A stretch of DNA of 64,000 nucleotides, taken from assembly GCA_021234155.1 (NCBI GenBank), contig JAJEKV010000011.1, forward strand, positions 18,430,677-18,494,676, read 5' to 3'. The DNA is from Isoetes taiwanensis. Lineage: Eukaryota; Streptophyta; Lycopodiopsida; Isoetales; Isoetaceae. Numbering within the stretch: position 1 is the first letter of the stretch; every line of letters begins with the position of its first letter. The notes below the pieces were generated by a model that searched no databases, was not told the DNA's origin, and was given only the letters and a program-made list of their open reading frames with translations. Positions 9,334-21,350 of this stretch are shown here, piece after piece. Position numbers and translations under genes: made by a program.

Positions 9334-12261
9334 TCACTGAAAGTGATCCTCACACGGAGTGAGGACGGCACCATTATGGTACGTGCCAATGAGATCCGGG
9401 CGATTTGAAGAGCGGGGAGGAGTGTTGGAGCCCAAGGGCGTGGATCGGCGCAATGAGAAAATGAGAGCGCACCATGTCTTCAAGGGCAAAGCATGGGCTT
9501 CGAAGAAACAAACCGGCACTCCATGAGTAGGCGGAAACCGAGACCAAGGCACCGACCGGGGCATTCGGATTGCAATGAAAGATGGGGATTGCCGATTTAA
9601 AGAGCTGACCAGGATGCATTTGAGAGCAGCACAGAAACCTGCTTGACGGTGTACTGAAGGATCTGGTGAGGTGGCGGCATTCTGCAAGAAGGTGTCAAGA
9701 CCATGAAGAGCATCAGCAGGCCGTTGCCAACCACCCTCATTGGGAATATAGATCCAATTCGTAGTGTTATCAAGGGTGGCACCATCCTCCCAATTGGAGC
9801 GTCGTACAAAACGGGGATCCCACCGGAGATCCGTCGAGATCTGAGGCGGAGTCCATCCAGCATGGCCATCCATGACCTTGGTCCAAAAGGGGAGACGCCA
9901 ATCAGAAGTGAGGAACCTGGGGCGTGGAGGGACACCCAGGGAAGCATAGGGAGAGGGGACCATGCCCGTGGGCGTGGGTTGCTGAGCCTGCTCCCGGAAT
10001 TCACGGACAAGAGCCGGATCAAGAGCTTTGCACCAATGGTCTTTTGCATGTAAGTGGAGCCGAGAATTTGGAGGGCTATCCGAACCCGTGGGGACTGTCT
10101 TGCTATCCAGAAGAGCACGCAGTTGATTGTAACCTGCGAGGTGCTGCATATAAGCTTGTGCAAAGGGAAGATCCTCAGGATGTCCCAGATACTTCCTTAT
10201 CCATTGGTAACTTCAACTTGCGAGAGGCAAATGATGAGCAAGCTCAGGCATGTATTCTTGATGAAGAGCATGTGTCTGATCATGATCAGACAGATAGGGG
10301 TTGTTATCCAAAAGCAACCATTGAAGTGTGGGATCACCCTGAAAGTTCTGATGTGGCCCATCTCGAAATTTGTCCTGTGTATCAGCCAGATAGAAATCAT
10401 GAAAAATGTACGCCATTGGCTGAACAACTCTGAAGGTGATCATATCCGGATCGTCACAGTGAATGAGATCAAAGACTAAAAGGGCGCAGAATAAACCTTT
10501 GTCTTCAACAGAGAGGTCTGGCCAGATCCGAAGAAAATCTGCAGTGCGCAGGGGAACATCAACGGGACCATCAGCCCCATGCCACTTTAGAAGAAAGAGG
10601 TGGCGTCGGGCAACCACATAATCCAGATAACTGGAAGGAATTGGGAAGTCAACAGGCAGGTTGAGTGCAATGGTCACATAGCCGTCAAGTTTGGTCTGAG
10701 CCTCATCAGCAGACTGAATAGCTTGCTGTAGCTGTTGTTCGAGGTCACGGATCCGGTTGTCCTTTTCTAACAGAAGGCGTGACTGGTCACGGACCCGTTT
10801 CTGAGAAGTCGTGACATGTGAGGAGGATTGCCCAGGAGCATTGAGTCGAAGTACGGCAATCTCAGCGTCATCAAGAACTTTCTGTTTCTGAGCCTCCGTA
10901 AGCTGATCTTGGAGAGATGTGAGCTGAGAGTTCTGCGTGGAAAGTTGTGCTTCCAAAGAAGCAATTTGAGCGTCACGCGCTGTAAGGTCTTGGGCTTGAG
11001 TGTTGTAATGCCTAGAGAGCTCTGTATACAGCGTGTCCAGCTTGGCAATGTCTTTGTCCTTGTTAACCAAGAGAGTCTCTGTTGCCTTGACCTGCTCCAA
11101 TAATTCCTGAATGGTGGTCTGCAATTGAGCCTGCTCGGTAAGCAGACTATTCTGATTTTGGGCAGCCTTAAGATCCTCACGGGCCTGTAAAAAAACCTCG
11201 TGCTTGGCTTGAAGCTGGGTCTCCAGAGTATGAACTTGCGTGGTAGCAGCTTGAAGGTCTTGCTGAACCGCGTCTGAGGCCTCCAGGGCCGTTTGAACCC
11301 CATTCATGAGAGCTTCCTGGGATTCTTGTAACTTGAGAGTAGCAGCTTGAGCATCCTGCTGATATTGATACAAAAGCTGGCGAGGGTGCGGAGGCGGAGG
11401 GGCCTGCTGTTGCCGTGTTTGTGACGTTTGTGAGACATGATGAGAACTGGAGGGCCTCGTTTCTGTAGAGGAAGAGGAGACAGTGACATGCGTGGTGTTA
11501 TGCTGGACATGACCAGAAGAAGAAGGGCGTGAAGTACCAACTGGTGGATTTTGAGGAAGGGAATGAAAGGACTGTTGAGTGGAAGCATGAGAATGAGGAG
11601 GTGAGGGAGGAAAGTAATGACGAATGATGGCTTGAAGATGGCCTCCCACGGAAACTTCAGAGATAGAAGTGGCAGCCCGAAGACGGTCAACTTCTTGGAG
11701 AAGACGGTAGAACAACAATTGGGGCCAATCAATGTGGTGGTTGGAGCGAGTAGCAGTGACCACTATATTATAGAAAGGCTTATTGATATGGGTGTTCTTG
11801 ATAGAATACCCAAGGAACTTGCGCCACAGAAACTTAACAAAAGTTTCATGGGGCTTGTCAATATTTGTCAGGCGATGCACATTTGCGTGATAAGCAGGAG
11901 CACCAAACTCAGTGACATCGAGATCCTGTATGGCAGACCAAGATAAACAAGGGGTTTGCAAAGGAATATGGAATACCTCAGAAATCAGGTGCTGAGTCAG
12001 CGAAATGGTGGTGCCATCGACCACTGTAGTGTATCCATTCGGGCTGTTGACGATGTGAGCGATGAACTGCTTCAAATGGTCTGGATTTGGAGCCGGAAGT
12101 TCCATTTGTGAAAATTCGTAAAGCTTCTGGCATTCGGCGACTTCACGATTTGGGCCAAGAAGGGCTTCACGGAAAGTGGGCGTTAAGAAGGATACTGACT
12201 CGAAAAGAGCCAGTTCCCTGGGAGCAGTAGCTTGAAGTGTAGAAAATTTTGGTGCAGCCAT
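9334..12261 (-). CDS. ORF3 of element A: large coiled-coil protein in the env position, nearly intact
   Basis: I choose the ATG at 12261 (MAAPKFSTLQ, context GCCATGG) because the same start is kept in element B (MAAPRFSTLQ at 16885); an upstream ATG at 12294 is not clearly kept. The frame is open to a TGA at 10213, then coding continues in shifted frame to about 9334, near 960 codons in all. Layout: N-terminal globular part of about 200 residues (MELPAPNPDHLKQFIAHIV, FVKFLWRKFLGYSIKNTHIN), a Ser/Thr/Pro/His-rich linker (about 215-300), a Gln/Leu-rich coiled coil (about 300-530), then a C-terminal globular part (CALLVFDLIHCDDPD, RLPFWTKVMDGHAGW, NTTNWIYIPNEGGW). I see no signal peptide or membrane segment, so it is not an obvious envelope protein. 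Position matches the additional ORF of Athila elements; function unknown. Confidence 0.75.
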
Positions 12262-12751
12262 GGCAAAGAGCTTCGGAAAAGAACGGTGATGCAAAGGCGG
12301 AGAGCGGAGACAGAAGACGAAAGCGCAGAGAGACGAAAAGGTTTAGGGCGCGCAAATGTGGGCGAAGGGGCATGATGAGGGCGAAACGGTAACCGTTGAT
12401 GGTGCCAGGTGTCGAAAGATGCCAAGGAGGGGATTGAGAGGCAAAAATTTGGCCAAGTACCCGAACAACAAAGGGAGAAGCAATGAACGGTGGAGATGAG
12501 ACGTGAGAGAATGATCGGATGTGACAGGTGGCCAAAGGACACACATTAATGTTCGACGGGTATGAAAAGAAGGAATGGCATTTAATGCTGGCAACTCGAA
12601 GTGGGATATCATTAAAACGAATGTGTCAGAAGGTACCATGGCTAGATATGCGGCGGGAGAAAAGATTCTCATTTTAGAAATAGCCTTGCATTGCAACCAC
12701 GTTGGCGAATTGTCTGATTGGTCCACGTCGACAAGGAGTTCCTCGGTGGGC
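12262..12751. other. Divergent intergenic region between ORF3 and the antisense ORF
   Basis: About 500 bp without coding signal separate the ORF3 start (minus) from the antisense TATA box (plus). The matching interval in element B is 16886-17398. It is the natural place for promoters of both units, but I see a clear TATA only for the plus strand. Confidence 0.4.
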
Positions 12752-12759
12752 TATATAAG
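12752..12759 (+). promoter_or_regulatory. TATA box of the antisense unit, element A
   Basis: TATATAAG lies about 37 bp upstream of the first ATG (12789). The surrounding sequence GGGCTATATAAGACGAACC recurs in element B at 17394-17412 with one change. Confidence 0.5.
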
Positions 12760-12788
12760 ACGAACCGGGAGTGAAGCGAAGACATCCG

Positions 12789-13056
12789 ATGGCGCTCAGT
12801 ATGTCTGCTGCTGGTTTGCATGACAAATGCACTATGCCTTCCAACTGCCTGGAGTGGATTACATGCAAAATGGGTATCCACGGACCTCTGGCGGTGCCAC
12901 AATCGTGGCATTGCTATGGACGGGTGGTGTGCCGGCATGGCTGAGCATGCCGATCCCCACACCAACGGGATGGAGGTGATTCTGCACCGGCGCTGGGACC
13001 CTGAGCACAACTGGTACCACATCCTGCGTATTATCTCTGCTCCGAACCCGGAGTAG
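12789..13056 (+). CDS. Small antisense ORF between pol and ORF3 (element A)
   Basis: Plus-strand ORF, opposite to all other genes of the element. From ATG 12789 the first part reads MALSMSAAGLHDKCTMPSNC. A one-base shift midway leads into WRCHNRGIAMDGWCAGM and TNGMEV, ending APNPE before TAG (13054-13056), about 89 residues. The same blocks (CTMP, AMDGWCAGM, TNGMEV, APNPE plus stop) occur in element B, suggesting a real conserved small protein rich in Cys and Trp. A TATA box precedes it. No known domain recognised. Antisense additional ORFs between pol and the 3' LTR are known in some plant Ty3/gypsy lineages. Confidence 0.45.
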
Positions 13057-13085
13057 AGGGTGTTCTCCTTAGGACTTAGTAGATA

Positions 13086-13148
13086 GGGCTCTGAGCCCGT
13101 TTTTGTATATAGGGCAGTGCCCATAGCGGAAATAGCTGGGCTGTGCCC
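13086..13148 (+). other. Three evenly spaced short palindromes downstream of the antisense ORF (element A)
   Basis: GGGCTCTGAGCCC (13086-13098), GGGCAGTGCCC (13112-13122) and GGGCTGTGCCC (13138-13148) have centres about 25 bp apart. The same trio is at 17732-17794 in element B. They could form RNA hairpins in the 3' region of the antisense transcript, or protein-binding sites on DNA. Confidence 0.5.
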
Positions 13149-13194
13149 ACATTTTGTAAAAAAATTCCACCTATAATATAAATATGCCGCTGGT

Positions 13195-13308
13195 TTAGTC
13201 ACTATCTGTTGTGTTTGTGTCTGGAACAGCATCCGGTTGTTGATTTTCACTTTCTGTGGTATGAAATGTTTTGAGGTGAAAGCCATTAACCAGTGTAGGT
13301 AATGGAGT
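13195..13308 (-). pseudogene. C-terminal end of element A pol
   Basis: The minus strand reads GTPLPTLVNGFHLKTF and a short acidic tail to TAA at 13195-13197. It is the continuation of the integrase ORF at 24414 after removal of element B (TSD tccat at 13309-13313 and 24409-24413). The matching end in B is at 17891. Confidence 0.75.
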
Positions 13309-13313
13309 TCCAT

Positions 13314-13896
13314 TGTTTGGGGTCTGGGTTCGGGAACTCCTGGAAGACAGCCCTCTGTGAGGACCCGTGGATCTAACAGGAGAGTCCGGGGGACTATGTC
13401 ACGCGGGATTTGCTGAAAGAGAAGAAAAAGAAGAGAACAGAACAAATGAAAGAAAGATGATAAGCTTCCTTGATATCAATGATGAAAATACATGAGCTCT
13501 CGCAATAGAGAGAAAACTGAAAGGAGACAAGACTCAAAACTCATCTAAAAACTTATGAGCTAACTCTACTCATATATATAGTACAATGGCCTTGGGCCCA
13601 ATATAGACACTCTGACTGATCTCGGTGCCGACTCCTGGAAGGAGGCCTGATTTGCAGGAATGTTGGCGGTGCCTCTTGAAGTGCCTAGAATCACGCTGAC
13701 GCTGACGCGGGCGGTGACGGGCCGTCACTTGTCTGAGCGGCGCCTCTTGACGGGAGCCAAAGGCTTTGACTGCGTGGCCTGCTTAGTCTTCTGTGGATGC
13801 TTGGATGTCTGACCCGTGGTTGACTGAGGATCTTTGAGCTTGACCTGGTCTGACGTATGCATGAATAGTCCTGTACCAGGAGGCACAGGACTAACA
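13314..13896 (-). repeat. 3' LTR of element B (583 bp)
   Basis: TGTTTGGGGTC to ACTAACA on the plus strand. It is a near copy of 23828-24408. Confidence 0.9.
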
Positions 13897-13910
13897 CTCC
13901 CCCCCACCAA
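13897..13910 (-). promoter_or_regulatory. Polypurine tract of element B
   Basis: Minus strand TTGGTGGGGGGGAG next to the TG of the 3' LTR. Confidence 0.75.
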
Positions 13911-13949
13911 ACGACACTCAGAGTGAAGAAAAGGAGGAAGCGTTTCGGA

Positions 13950-16885
13950 GGGCGGGAAGCCATCAGTCTGAAAGTGATCCTCCCGGGAGTGAGGACGGGC
14001 TCCATTATGGTACTGGCTGATGAGATCTTGGCGTGATTGAAGAGCTTGAGGTGTGTCTTGGCCAAGGGCAGGATCAGCATCAATAAGAAAACGAGAGCGT
14101 ACCATGTCTTCAAGTGCAGCGTGGGCGTCTGAAGAAATGTACTGACACTCCATGAGGAGACAGGTCTGAAGGCCAAAAGCACTGACGCTGGCATTTGGAT
14201 TGCAGTGAAAAATGGGACGCTGCCGATTTAAGGAGCTGAGCAAAATGCATTTGAGGGCAGCGCAAAATCACGCTTTGAAGATGGACGAAGGATCGTGAGG
14301 TGGAGGCGTTACGCAAGAAGGTGTTGAGACCATGAAGCGATCCGCTATTTTGTTGCCAACCACGCCATTAGCAATGTAGATCCAATTTGTGGTGTTGTCC
14401 AGTAGCACCTTCTTCCCAATGTGATCGGCGAACAAAACGTGGATCCCACCGAGATCCGGTCGAGATCCGGGAGGTGGTGTCCAGCCGCATGACCATCCAT
14501 GACCTTGGTCCAAAAAGGAAGGCGCCAATCGAAGTCGGGAACCCGGGGCGTGGAGGTACACCTGGGGAAGCATAGGGAGAAGGAACCATGCCCGTGGGCG
14601 TGGGTTGCCTTGGCGATCTCCCGAATTGATCGACAAGATCCGGATCCGTGCCCGACACCAGCGATCCCAAAGAGAAGCAGAGAGTTGAAAGTTGAGGGAG
14701 GGCTATCCCATCCCCGTGGGGACCGTCTTGCTATCCAACAGAGCCTCATGAATCGATTGTAACCAGCCGAGGTGCGCTGCATATAGACTTGTGCATAAGG
14801 AAGATCTTGGGATGTCCGAGATACTTCCCCGATTTGTTCTGGCGCTTCGCTTGCCGAGAGAGAGATAAATGATTGGCAAGCTCGGGCATGTACTCGATGA
14901 AAAGTTTGGGTCCGAAAGGGATCCGCAAGATAGGGATTGTTATCCCGAAGCACCCATTGCGCAGTGGGGTCACCCTCGAACAGTTGGCGTGGCCCATTGC
15001 CAAAATTTTCCTGTGTATCACCCAGATAGAAATCATGAAAAATATAAGCCATGGGCTGAACCACGCGGAAAGTGAGAAAGTCGGGATCGGCACAGTGTAT
15101 GAGATCAAAGACAACAAGGGCACAACACAACCCTTTGTCTTCAATGGAGAGTTCGCCAAACCGAAAAATCAGCACCGCCGATTGGGATATCCATTGGGGC
15201 CATCAGTGCGTGCCACTTTGAAAGGAAGAGGTGGCGTCGAGCAACCACATAATCATGATAGCAGGAGGGAGCTGGGAAGTCCACTGGCATTCTGTGAAGA
15301 ATTGAAGTCTGGGCGTCAAGTTTGGTTTGAGCCTCATCCGCAGACTGAATAGCTTGCCGCGAATCGTTGTTCGAGATCCGGGATCCTATTGTCCTTTTCA
15401 AGTAGGGAGGCGGATCGGTCGGACGGACCGCTCGAGAAGGATTGACACGGGAGGAAGATTTCCGGTGTATTGAGACGGCACGGCAATCTCGGCGTCATCG
15501 AGTATTTTTTGTTTCTCGCACCTCTGTAGTTTCGATCTTGAAGAGAGGTGATCCGAGAGGTGCGTGTAGAAAGTCGAGCCGCCAAGGAGGCAACTTGAGC
15601 ATCTGGGGCGGAAAGATTTTGAACTTGAGTGCTAAAGTTTTCACACGCCCGAAAGTACAAGGCATTGAGTTTAGCAATATCTTCATCCTTGGTACTCGGG
15701 AGAGCAGCTTTGGACTTGTTGTGCTCCAAGAGAGTCTGAATTTCTGGACCGAGCCGAACCGCTGATCCGCAAGTTGGCTGACTTGAGCTTGTGTATTCTT
15801 GAGATCCGCATGAGCCACGTAAGAGAGCTTCATGCTTGTCTTGAAGTTTGGCCTCCAAGGTTGCAACTTGGGCAATTTGCAGCTTGAAGGTCTTGGTGTA
15901 TCGCCTCGAGGCCTCTAGTGCCCGTTGAACCCCCGCCATAAGAGCGTCTTGGGATTCCTCAGAACTTAAGTGCACGGCCTTTGAGCATCCGGCCGATAAT
16001 CGATACAACAACCCGACGAGGGTGTTGTGGTGGTGGAATTGGCTGTTGCCCCGGTGTGGGAGGTTTGTGAAAAATGGTGTGAAGTGGATGGTGTAGCGGA
16101 GGAAGAGAGACAGGTGACATGAGTGTGACCGTGGTCATGACCGTGGGAAGATGGGCGTGATGTGCCAACTTGGTGATTGACTGGAAGGGAGCGCCGAAAG
16201 TGGAAGTATGAGAATTTGGTGGTGTGGGAGGGAAGTAATGACGGATGAGGGCTTGAAAGTGCCCTCCCACGTAAACTTCGTAAATGGAAGTGGTACCCGA
16301 AAGGCGGTCCATTTCTTGGAGAAGACGATAGAACATCATTTGGGGCCAATCTATGTGGTGCTTGGAGTGTGTAGCAAAGAAGGACCAGGTTATAGAAAGG
16401 TTTATTGATATGGGTGTTCTTGATAGAATACCCCGTGAATTTGCGCCACAAAAATTTTACAAAGGTCTCATGAGGCTTGTCGATATTGGTCGACGATGGA
16501 CATTGGCGTGATAAGCGAGGTGCACCAAACTCGTGACATCAATATCCCGTATAGCGTAGACCATGATACACAAGGAGTGTGCAAGGGAATATGAAATACC
16601 TCAGAAATCAAATGTTGAGTGAATGAAATAGTGGTGCCATCGACCACCGTGGTGTACCCTTGGCGGGCTGTTAACAATATTGGCGATGATGAATCACAGA
16701 ATCGGGCGGGATTTGGAGCCGGAAGTTCCATTTGAGAAAATTCAGAAGCTGGTGTCGCTCAGCTTACATCTTTATTGGGGCCAACAAGGGCTTCAGCGGA
16801 AAGTGGGCCAAGAAGGATACAGATGCAAAAAGGGCCGGATCCTTGGGGAAAGAGTTTGAAGTGTAGAAAATCGTGGGGCAGCCAT
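13950..16885 (-). pseudogene. ORF3 of element B, same coiled-coil protein, broken
   Basis: The start MAAPRFSTLQ (16885) matches element A. Recognisable blocks in order: MELPAPNPA, TTVVDGTTISFTQHLISEVF, GYSIKNTHINKPFYN, the Ser/Thr/Pro linker, coiled-coil pieces (about 15990-15340), CALVVFDLIHCADPD, AYIFHDFYLGDTQ and NTTNWIYIANG, then EDHFQ at 13975. The N-terminal, linker, coiled-coil and C-terminal layout is the same as in A. Frame breaks occur every few hundred bases, often where A has CTG or CAG, so the gene may be less damaged than it appears. Confidence 0.7.
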
Positions 16886-17398
16886 GAGAATGATTTGCGT
16901 AATCGGAGAGAGATGCCAAAGGCGGAAGACGAAAAGTCGAAAGCACGGAGGATGAAGGCGCAGAGGAACTTAAAAAAAGGTTTGTTTTAGGGCGCAATAA
17001 ATTGGAGGTGAAGAGGTATGAAGAGTGTGAAACAGAATCGCTTGATGATGCCAGTGTCAAGAGATGCGAAGAAGGGGATTGAGAGGCAAAAATTTGGCTA
17101 AGTCCCCAAAAACGTAAGGGAGAAGCAATGGACGGTGAGGATGAGTCGTGGAAAGAAAGATCGGATGTGACAGATGGCAAAGGACACCCATTAATGTTCG
17201 ACGGGCGCGTGAAAAGAAGGAAGGGCATTCAATGCCGGGCAACTCGAAGTGGGATATCATTAAAAGGAATGTGTCGGAAGGTACCATGGCTAGATATGCG
17301 GGTAAAACAGATTCTCTTTTAGAAACAGCCTTGCATTGTAAAACCACGTTGGTGATTTGTGTGATTGGTCCACGCCGACAAGGAGGTTCTCGGTTGGC

Positions 17399-17405
17399 TA
17401 TATAA
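17399..17405 (+). promoter_or_regulatory. TATA box of the antisense unit, element B
   Basis: TATATAA in the same context and at the same distance from ATGGCGC (17434) as in element A. Confidence 0.45.
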
Positions 17406-17433
17406 GACGAACCGAGAGAAAGGAAGGCATCCG

Positions 17434-17698
17434 ATGGCGCCGGTATGGCCTGCCTTTGGTTTGAACGAAGATTGCACCATGCCGTAATTTAACCGCCGAG
17501 TGGATCACTGTAAGATGAACTGCGGATCTCTGGCGCCGCCACAACCGCGGGCATTCGCGATGGACGGCTGGTGTGCCGGGATGGTGAACATCCCGGCCCA
17601 AGACCAACGGGATGGAGGTGGTTCGCGACCTTTGGGATCGGGAGCGTAACCTCTACCAGCTCCTCCTCGCATCACCTCTCGCTCCTAACCCGGAGTAG
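17434..17698 (+). pseudogene. Small antisense ORF, element B copy
   Basis: It begins ATGGCGC like the element A copy, keeps CTMP, HCKM, AMDGWCAGM and TNGMEV in various frames, and ends APNPE then TAG (17696-17698). Frame breaks include a TAA soon after CTMP. Conservation of the first codons, the central Trp/Cys block and the exact C-terminus in both copies supports a former coding function. Confidence 0.4.
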
Positions 17699-17731
17699 AG
17701 GGTTTTTTTTTTTCTTAGGACTTAGTAGATA

Positions 17732-17794
17732 GGGCTCTGAGCCCGTTTTTGTATATAGGGCAGTGCCCATAGCGGAAATAGCTGGGCGGCGCCC
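17732..17794 (+). other. Three evenly spaced short palindromes (element B)
   Basis: GGGCTCTGAGCCC (17732-17744), GGGCAGTGCCC (17758-17768) and GGGCGGCGCCC (17784-17794). The third differs from A by the CTG-to-CGG type of change yet stays palindromic. Confidence 0.5.
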
Positions 17795-17890
17795 ACATTT
17801 TGTAAAAATTCTCCACTATAATATAATCTACCGCCTTTCTAGTTACTTTCTGTGGTGTTTGATTCTGGAATTGTCTCTGTGTTGGGATGT

Positions 17891-20800
17891 TCACTTTACG
17901 TGTCTTTGAAATGCTTTGAGGCGAAAACCATTAACTAATGTAGGTAATGGAGTGCCATCTAATTCAGCGAGTTGGAAAACACTTGGTCGAACCACTTGAA
18001 CAATTTGATAAGGGCCAAGCCAACGAAACTTTAGTTTACCCGGAAAATTTTTGTACCTGGAATCATAAAGAAGAACCAAATCTCCTTGTTTGAATGTTTT
18101 TGTCTTCAAACGTTTGTCATGTAAAGATTTTTGCAATCGTTGTCCATGAAGAACACCTAATATAAGCATCCCCGCGAAGTTCATCCAATGTTCTAATTGA
18201 TAGACCCGTTCTTTGAGAGCGTACTGGTGGATTATGAGCAAGAGTGCTTGAAACCGGAGTGTTGGAAGAATGAATTCAAAGGGCATGAGAGCTTCCCGAC
18301 CATAAACCAATTTAAAAGGAGTGTGACCCGTAGCAATCTTGAAACAAGTATTGTAGGCCCAAAGAATCTGTAGGAAGTTTTGTCCGCCAATCATGCGGAA
18401 GCGCCACAAATTTTCTTGAGAATGGTGACGGAGTTTTGTTGGTGCTTTGGCCAACCCATTGCCTTGAGGATAGTAAGGTGTGCTCTTGTGATGATGTATC
18501 AAGAGATAATCCGTCGTACTCTTTGATAGTATGATTGATGAAATGAACACCACGATCAATGACCAGCTCCAGGTGGGGCGGCCCGAATCGCGTGATGATT
18601 TGTTGATAGAGGACTCGGGCGTGCTTGCAGCGTTGTTGTTGTCGGAAGTGCACAAGCTTCCGCCCATTTGGTGGCGAGTCGGTGAGAACCGGGATGTATC
18701 GGGCACGAGTGTGCCGCCACGGAGGGTCGATAGGTCCCACAAAGTCCATTCCCCATTTCTTTGAAGGGAAGTGGCGTGGCGACCGGCGCCAAGGGAAGAG
18801 CCGCCACGGGCCGCGGGCGCCCCACCGGGGTAAGCGCCACACGCAAGGGCGCGGGCGTGAGCATCTTTGAAGAGCGTGGGCCAATAATACCCTAAGCAAG
18901 AAGAATTTTTGCGGCCGTGGTGTCACCATGAAAATGACCACCACCGAGCCCTTGATGAGCTTCTCGAACAATGTCCGGAACTTCATGAGGGAGAACACAC
19001 GGCAGCCGAAGGATGGTGTCCTTACCTTTTTGTAGAGATGTCCGCAACCATGGTGTAGTCACGGACCTCGGAGAAATTGATGGCGGCGGATTGTCGCTTG
19101 GCGTGAGAGAGCGCCTCATCTTTCGGTGGAAGAGCACCTGTGAGGAGGTACCGCTGAAAATCATGGAACCAATGTGGTGTTGCCGTGACTAAAAAAAGAG
19201 CCGAGCATCGGGAAAGGCGTCCCGAGACTCCAGTTGAGGGATCATCTCAGGTGTATGCGTGAAAGATAATCCGGGATCGACATGAGATTTGCGGCCTTAT
19301 GAACGATTTCAAAAGGAGCAAATTCTTGGAGAAGAAGGACCCAACGAGCAATGCGACCCGCGGGTGGATTTGTTGATCAAATAGAGAAGTGCTTGGTGGT
19401 CCACAAAGAACTTGATTTGACTGCCCAAAAGGTAATGACGGAAGCGTTGGACCACGTAAAAATGAGACCCAAAGCTTCACGCCCGCGGGCGAATAGTTGC
19501 GCGCCGGCAGAATTGAGTTTTTTACCGGGCGAGCTTAATTGGTTTATCGGGCAGCGATCATATTCTTGAGAAAGAACAGCTCAATAGCAAACGCCGAGAC
19601 ATCGACATGAACGTGAAAGGGCTTGTCCCATTGAGGAGGAACAAGTACGGTGCTCGAGTAAGCAAAAGCTTCATTTGTTGGAAAGCACTTCTCACAGGAA
19701 TTCCAAGCCTGTGGATTCGCCACCCGTGAGTTTATGAATGGGATCTGCAATGGTGCCGGTCCGGTATGAAGGTGGAGTAATAATTGACCTTTCCTAGGAA
19801 AGAGCGTGTCTCTTTGATATTGGCTGGTGCTTGAGCTTTTAGCACACAACTGATTTTGGCAGGATCAGTGGTGATTCCTGCTTTGCTGACAACATGGCCT
19901 AACAGAACACCGTAGTGGCGCAAAAAGGTGCATTTCTCGGGATTGAGACTAATGCCGGACTCATCACATTTCTGAAAAGACGAGTTCCAATTTATCCAAA
20001 TGGTCAGCCATGGAACTGTAGGCAGAGAAGTCATCTTGAAAAATTTGCAAGAAGGGATTTTCCTTCATGAAATCATGAAAAACGGAGAGCATGATGCGTT
20101 GAAATGTTGAAGGAGAGTTGGATAATCCAAAAGGAACCACCTTGTAGGCAAAAAGTGCTTACCGGGGTGGTGAAAGTGGTCTTGAGTTGATCAGATTCTT
20201 TGATGGAGATCCGATTGTAGCCAGAGAAACCATCCATAAAGGAGTACATTCATGTCCAACCACTTCTTCGTAACTTGGTCCGTGAAGGGAAGTGGAAAAT
20301 GATCACGCCCGTGGCCCGATTGAGTTCCAGATAGTCTACACGACGCGGATCTTACCATTGTGCTTAAGGGCAATGACGATAGGGCTCACCCATTCGTAAT
20401 GTTTGACCTCATAGATCAAAACCCGCAGCAAAGGAGTTTGTCAATTTCCGCCTTGACGCGATCACGGTAATTAGGGTTGAGCCCGGACTGTCGTTGCTAC
20501 ACTGGTCGTGCATCAGATTTGGTAGGAATGGTGAGTTCCCCCAAGCTTTTGTTGATTCCCCGCAGATCTTTGTAACTCCGTAGCAAAAAATGTGTTTGAA
20601 TTTTTGAAGCAGCCGCGGACGCCCCTGATACGATAAGGAGCCGGAAGGTTTGTAGCAATACGACAGTTGATTGTTGCCAACATCCACCATTTCGACTTCG
20701 TGAGTCCGAATATGGGGTATGACTTGATATCCCGACAATGTATGCGGGGAGGTTGGAGCATAACGGATGCGTGGCACTTTGCGTGGTAAAAAAGAGAGGT

Positions 20801-21350
20801 TGCTCAGTGTCATCTAGCAGTGGTTGCTTCATGACGGCGTGTACATCAGCAGAAGTTGCTGGTGTGTCCTTATCTGAAAAGTGATCAACGCGTTGGATTC
20901 GATTGCAAGGAGCCAGGTAGGGGTCAAGCAAGGCAGCCACGTACCGGGTCCCGATCAAGAGTCATTTCTCCCCAAGGATCAAAGATATTCGAGGGTAGGA
21001 TGACAGAGGCGACGCCAAGCAGGGGTAGCCCTGAACTTGATAAATATTTCGGCGCCTTGAGAATCGATTAATCCGAGAGAGAGGGTTCCGCATTGTCAAC
21101 GGAAATGATCCGCCTGTTTGCAAGTCCATTGTGGCATTGAGATGACCATCAGGATGACTAATCGGGTCCGCGGGCCCAAGAATGGATACTCTTTGCTTGG
21201 CGGAGAAAGGGTCTCCCCACCAGCATTTCATAGTCACCTGGATCTTCACCAGCTTTCCAAACGCCAAATTCCATGGGAAAGCGGAGATCACCAATGTTGA
21301 TGTGTAGAATAGGTGTGACGCCTTGAGGTCTCGCAAGTGGATATGGCCAT
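17891..21350 (-). pseudogene. pol: pol of element B: RT, RNase H, integrase
   Basis: Minus-strand order: SDARPV, an in-frame TAG, then QRQ leading into RT (KVVPFGLSNSPSTFQRIMLS; catalytic box FQDDFS near 20030); thumb region AGITTDPAKI and RSFLGKVNYYSTFIP; RNase H pieces (WDKPFHVHVDVSAFAI, 19640-19580); integrase finger region (REAHQGLGGGHFHGDT near 18920), core KWGMDFVGPID, the second Asp region (IDRGVHFINHTIKE) and the E region, then the GPY/F-like block (KFRWLGPYQIVQVV) ending FRLKAFQRHVK. All domains of a replicating element are present in order, but there are many frameshifts compared with element A. Confidence 0.8.

Noticed and set aside
9703-10479. Plus-strand ORFs of 116-169 codons
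   Set aside because: Shadows of ORF3 on the minus strand; no independent motif and no start or promoter signal.
9334-12261. Envelope protein
   Set aside because: Right position but no signal peptide, transmembrane helix or furin-like site; the dominant feature is a coiled coil.
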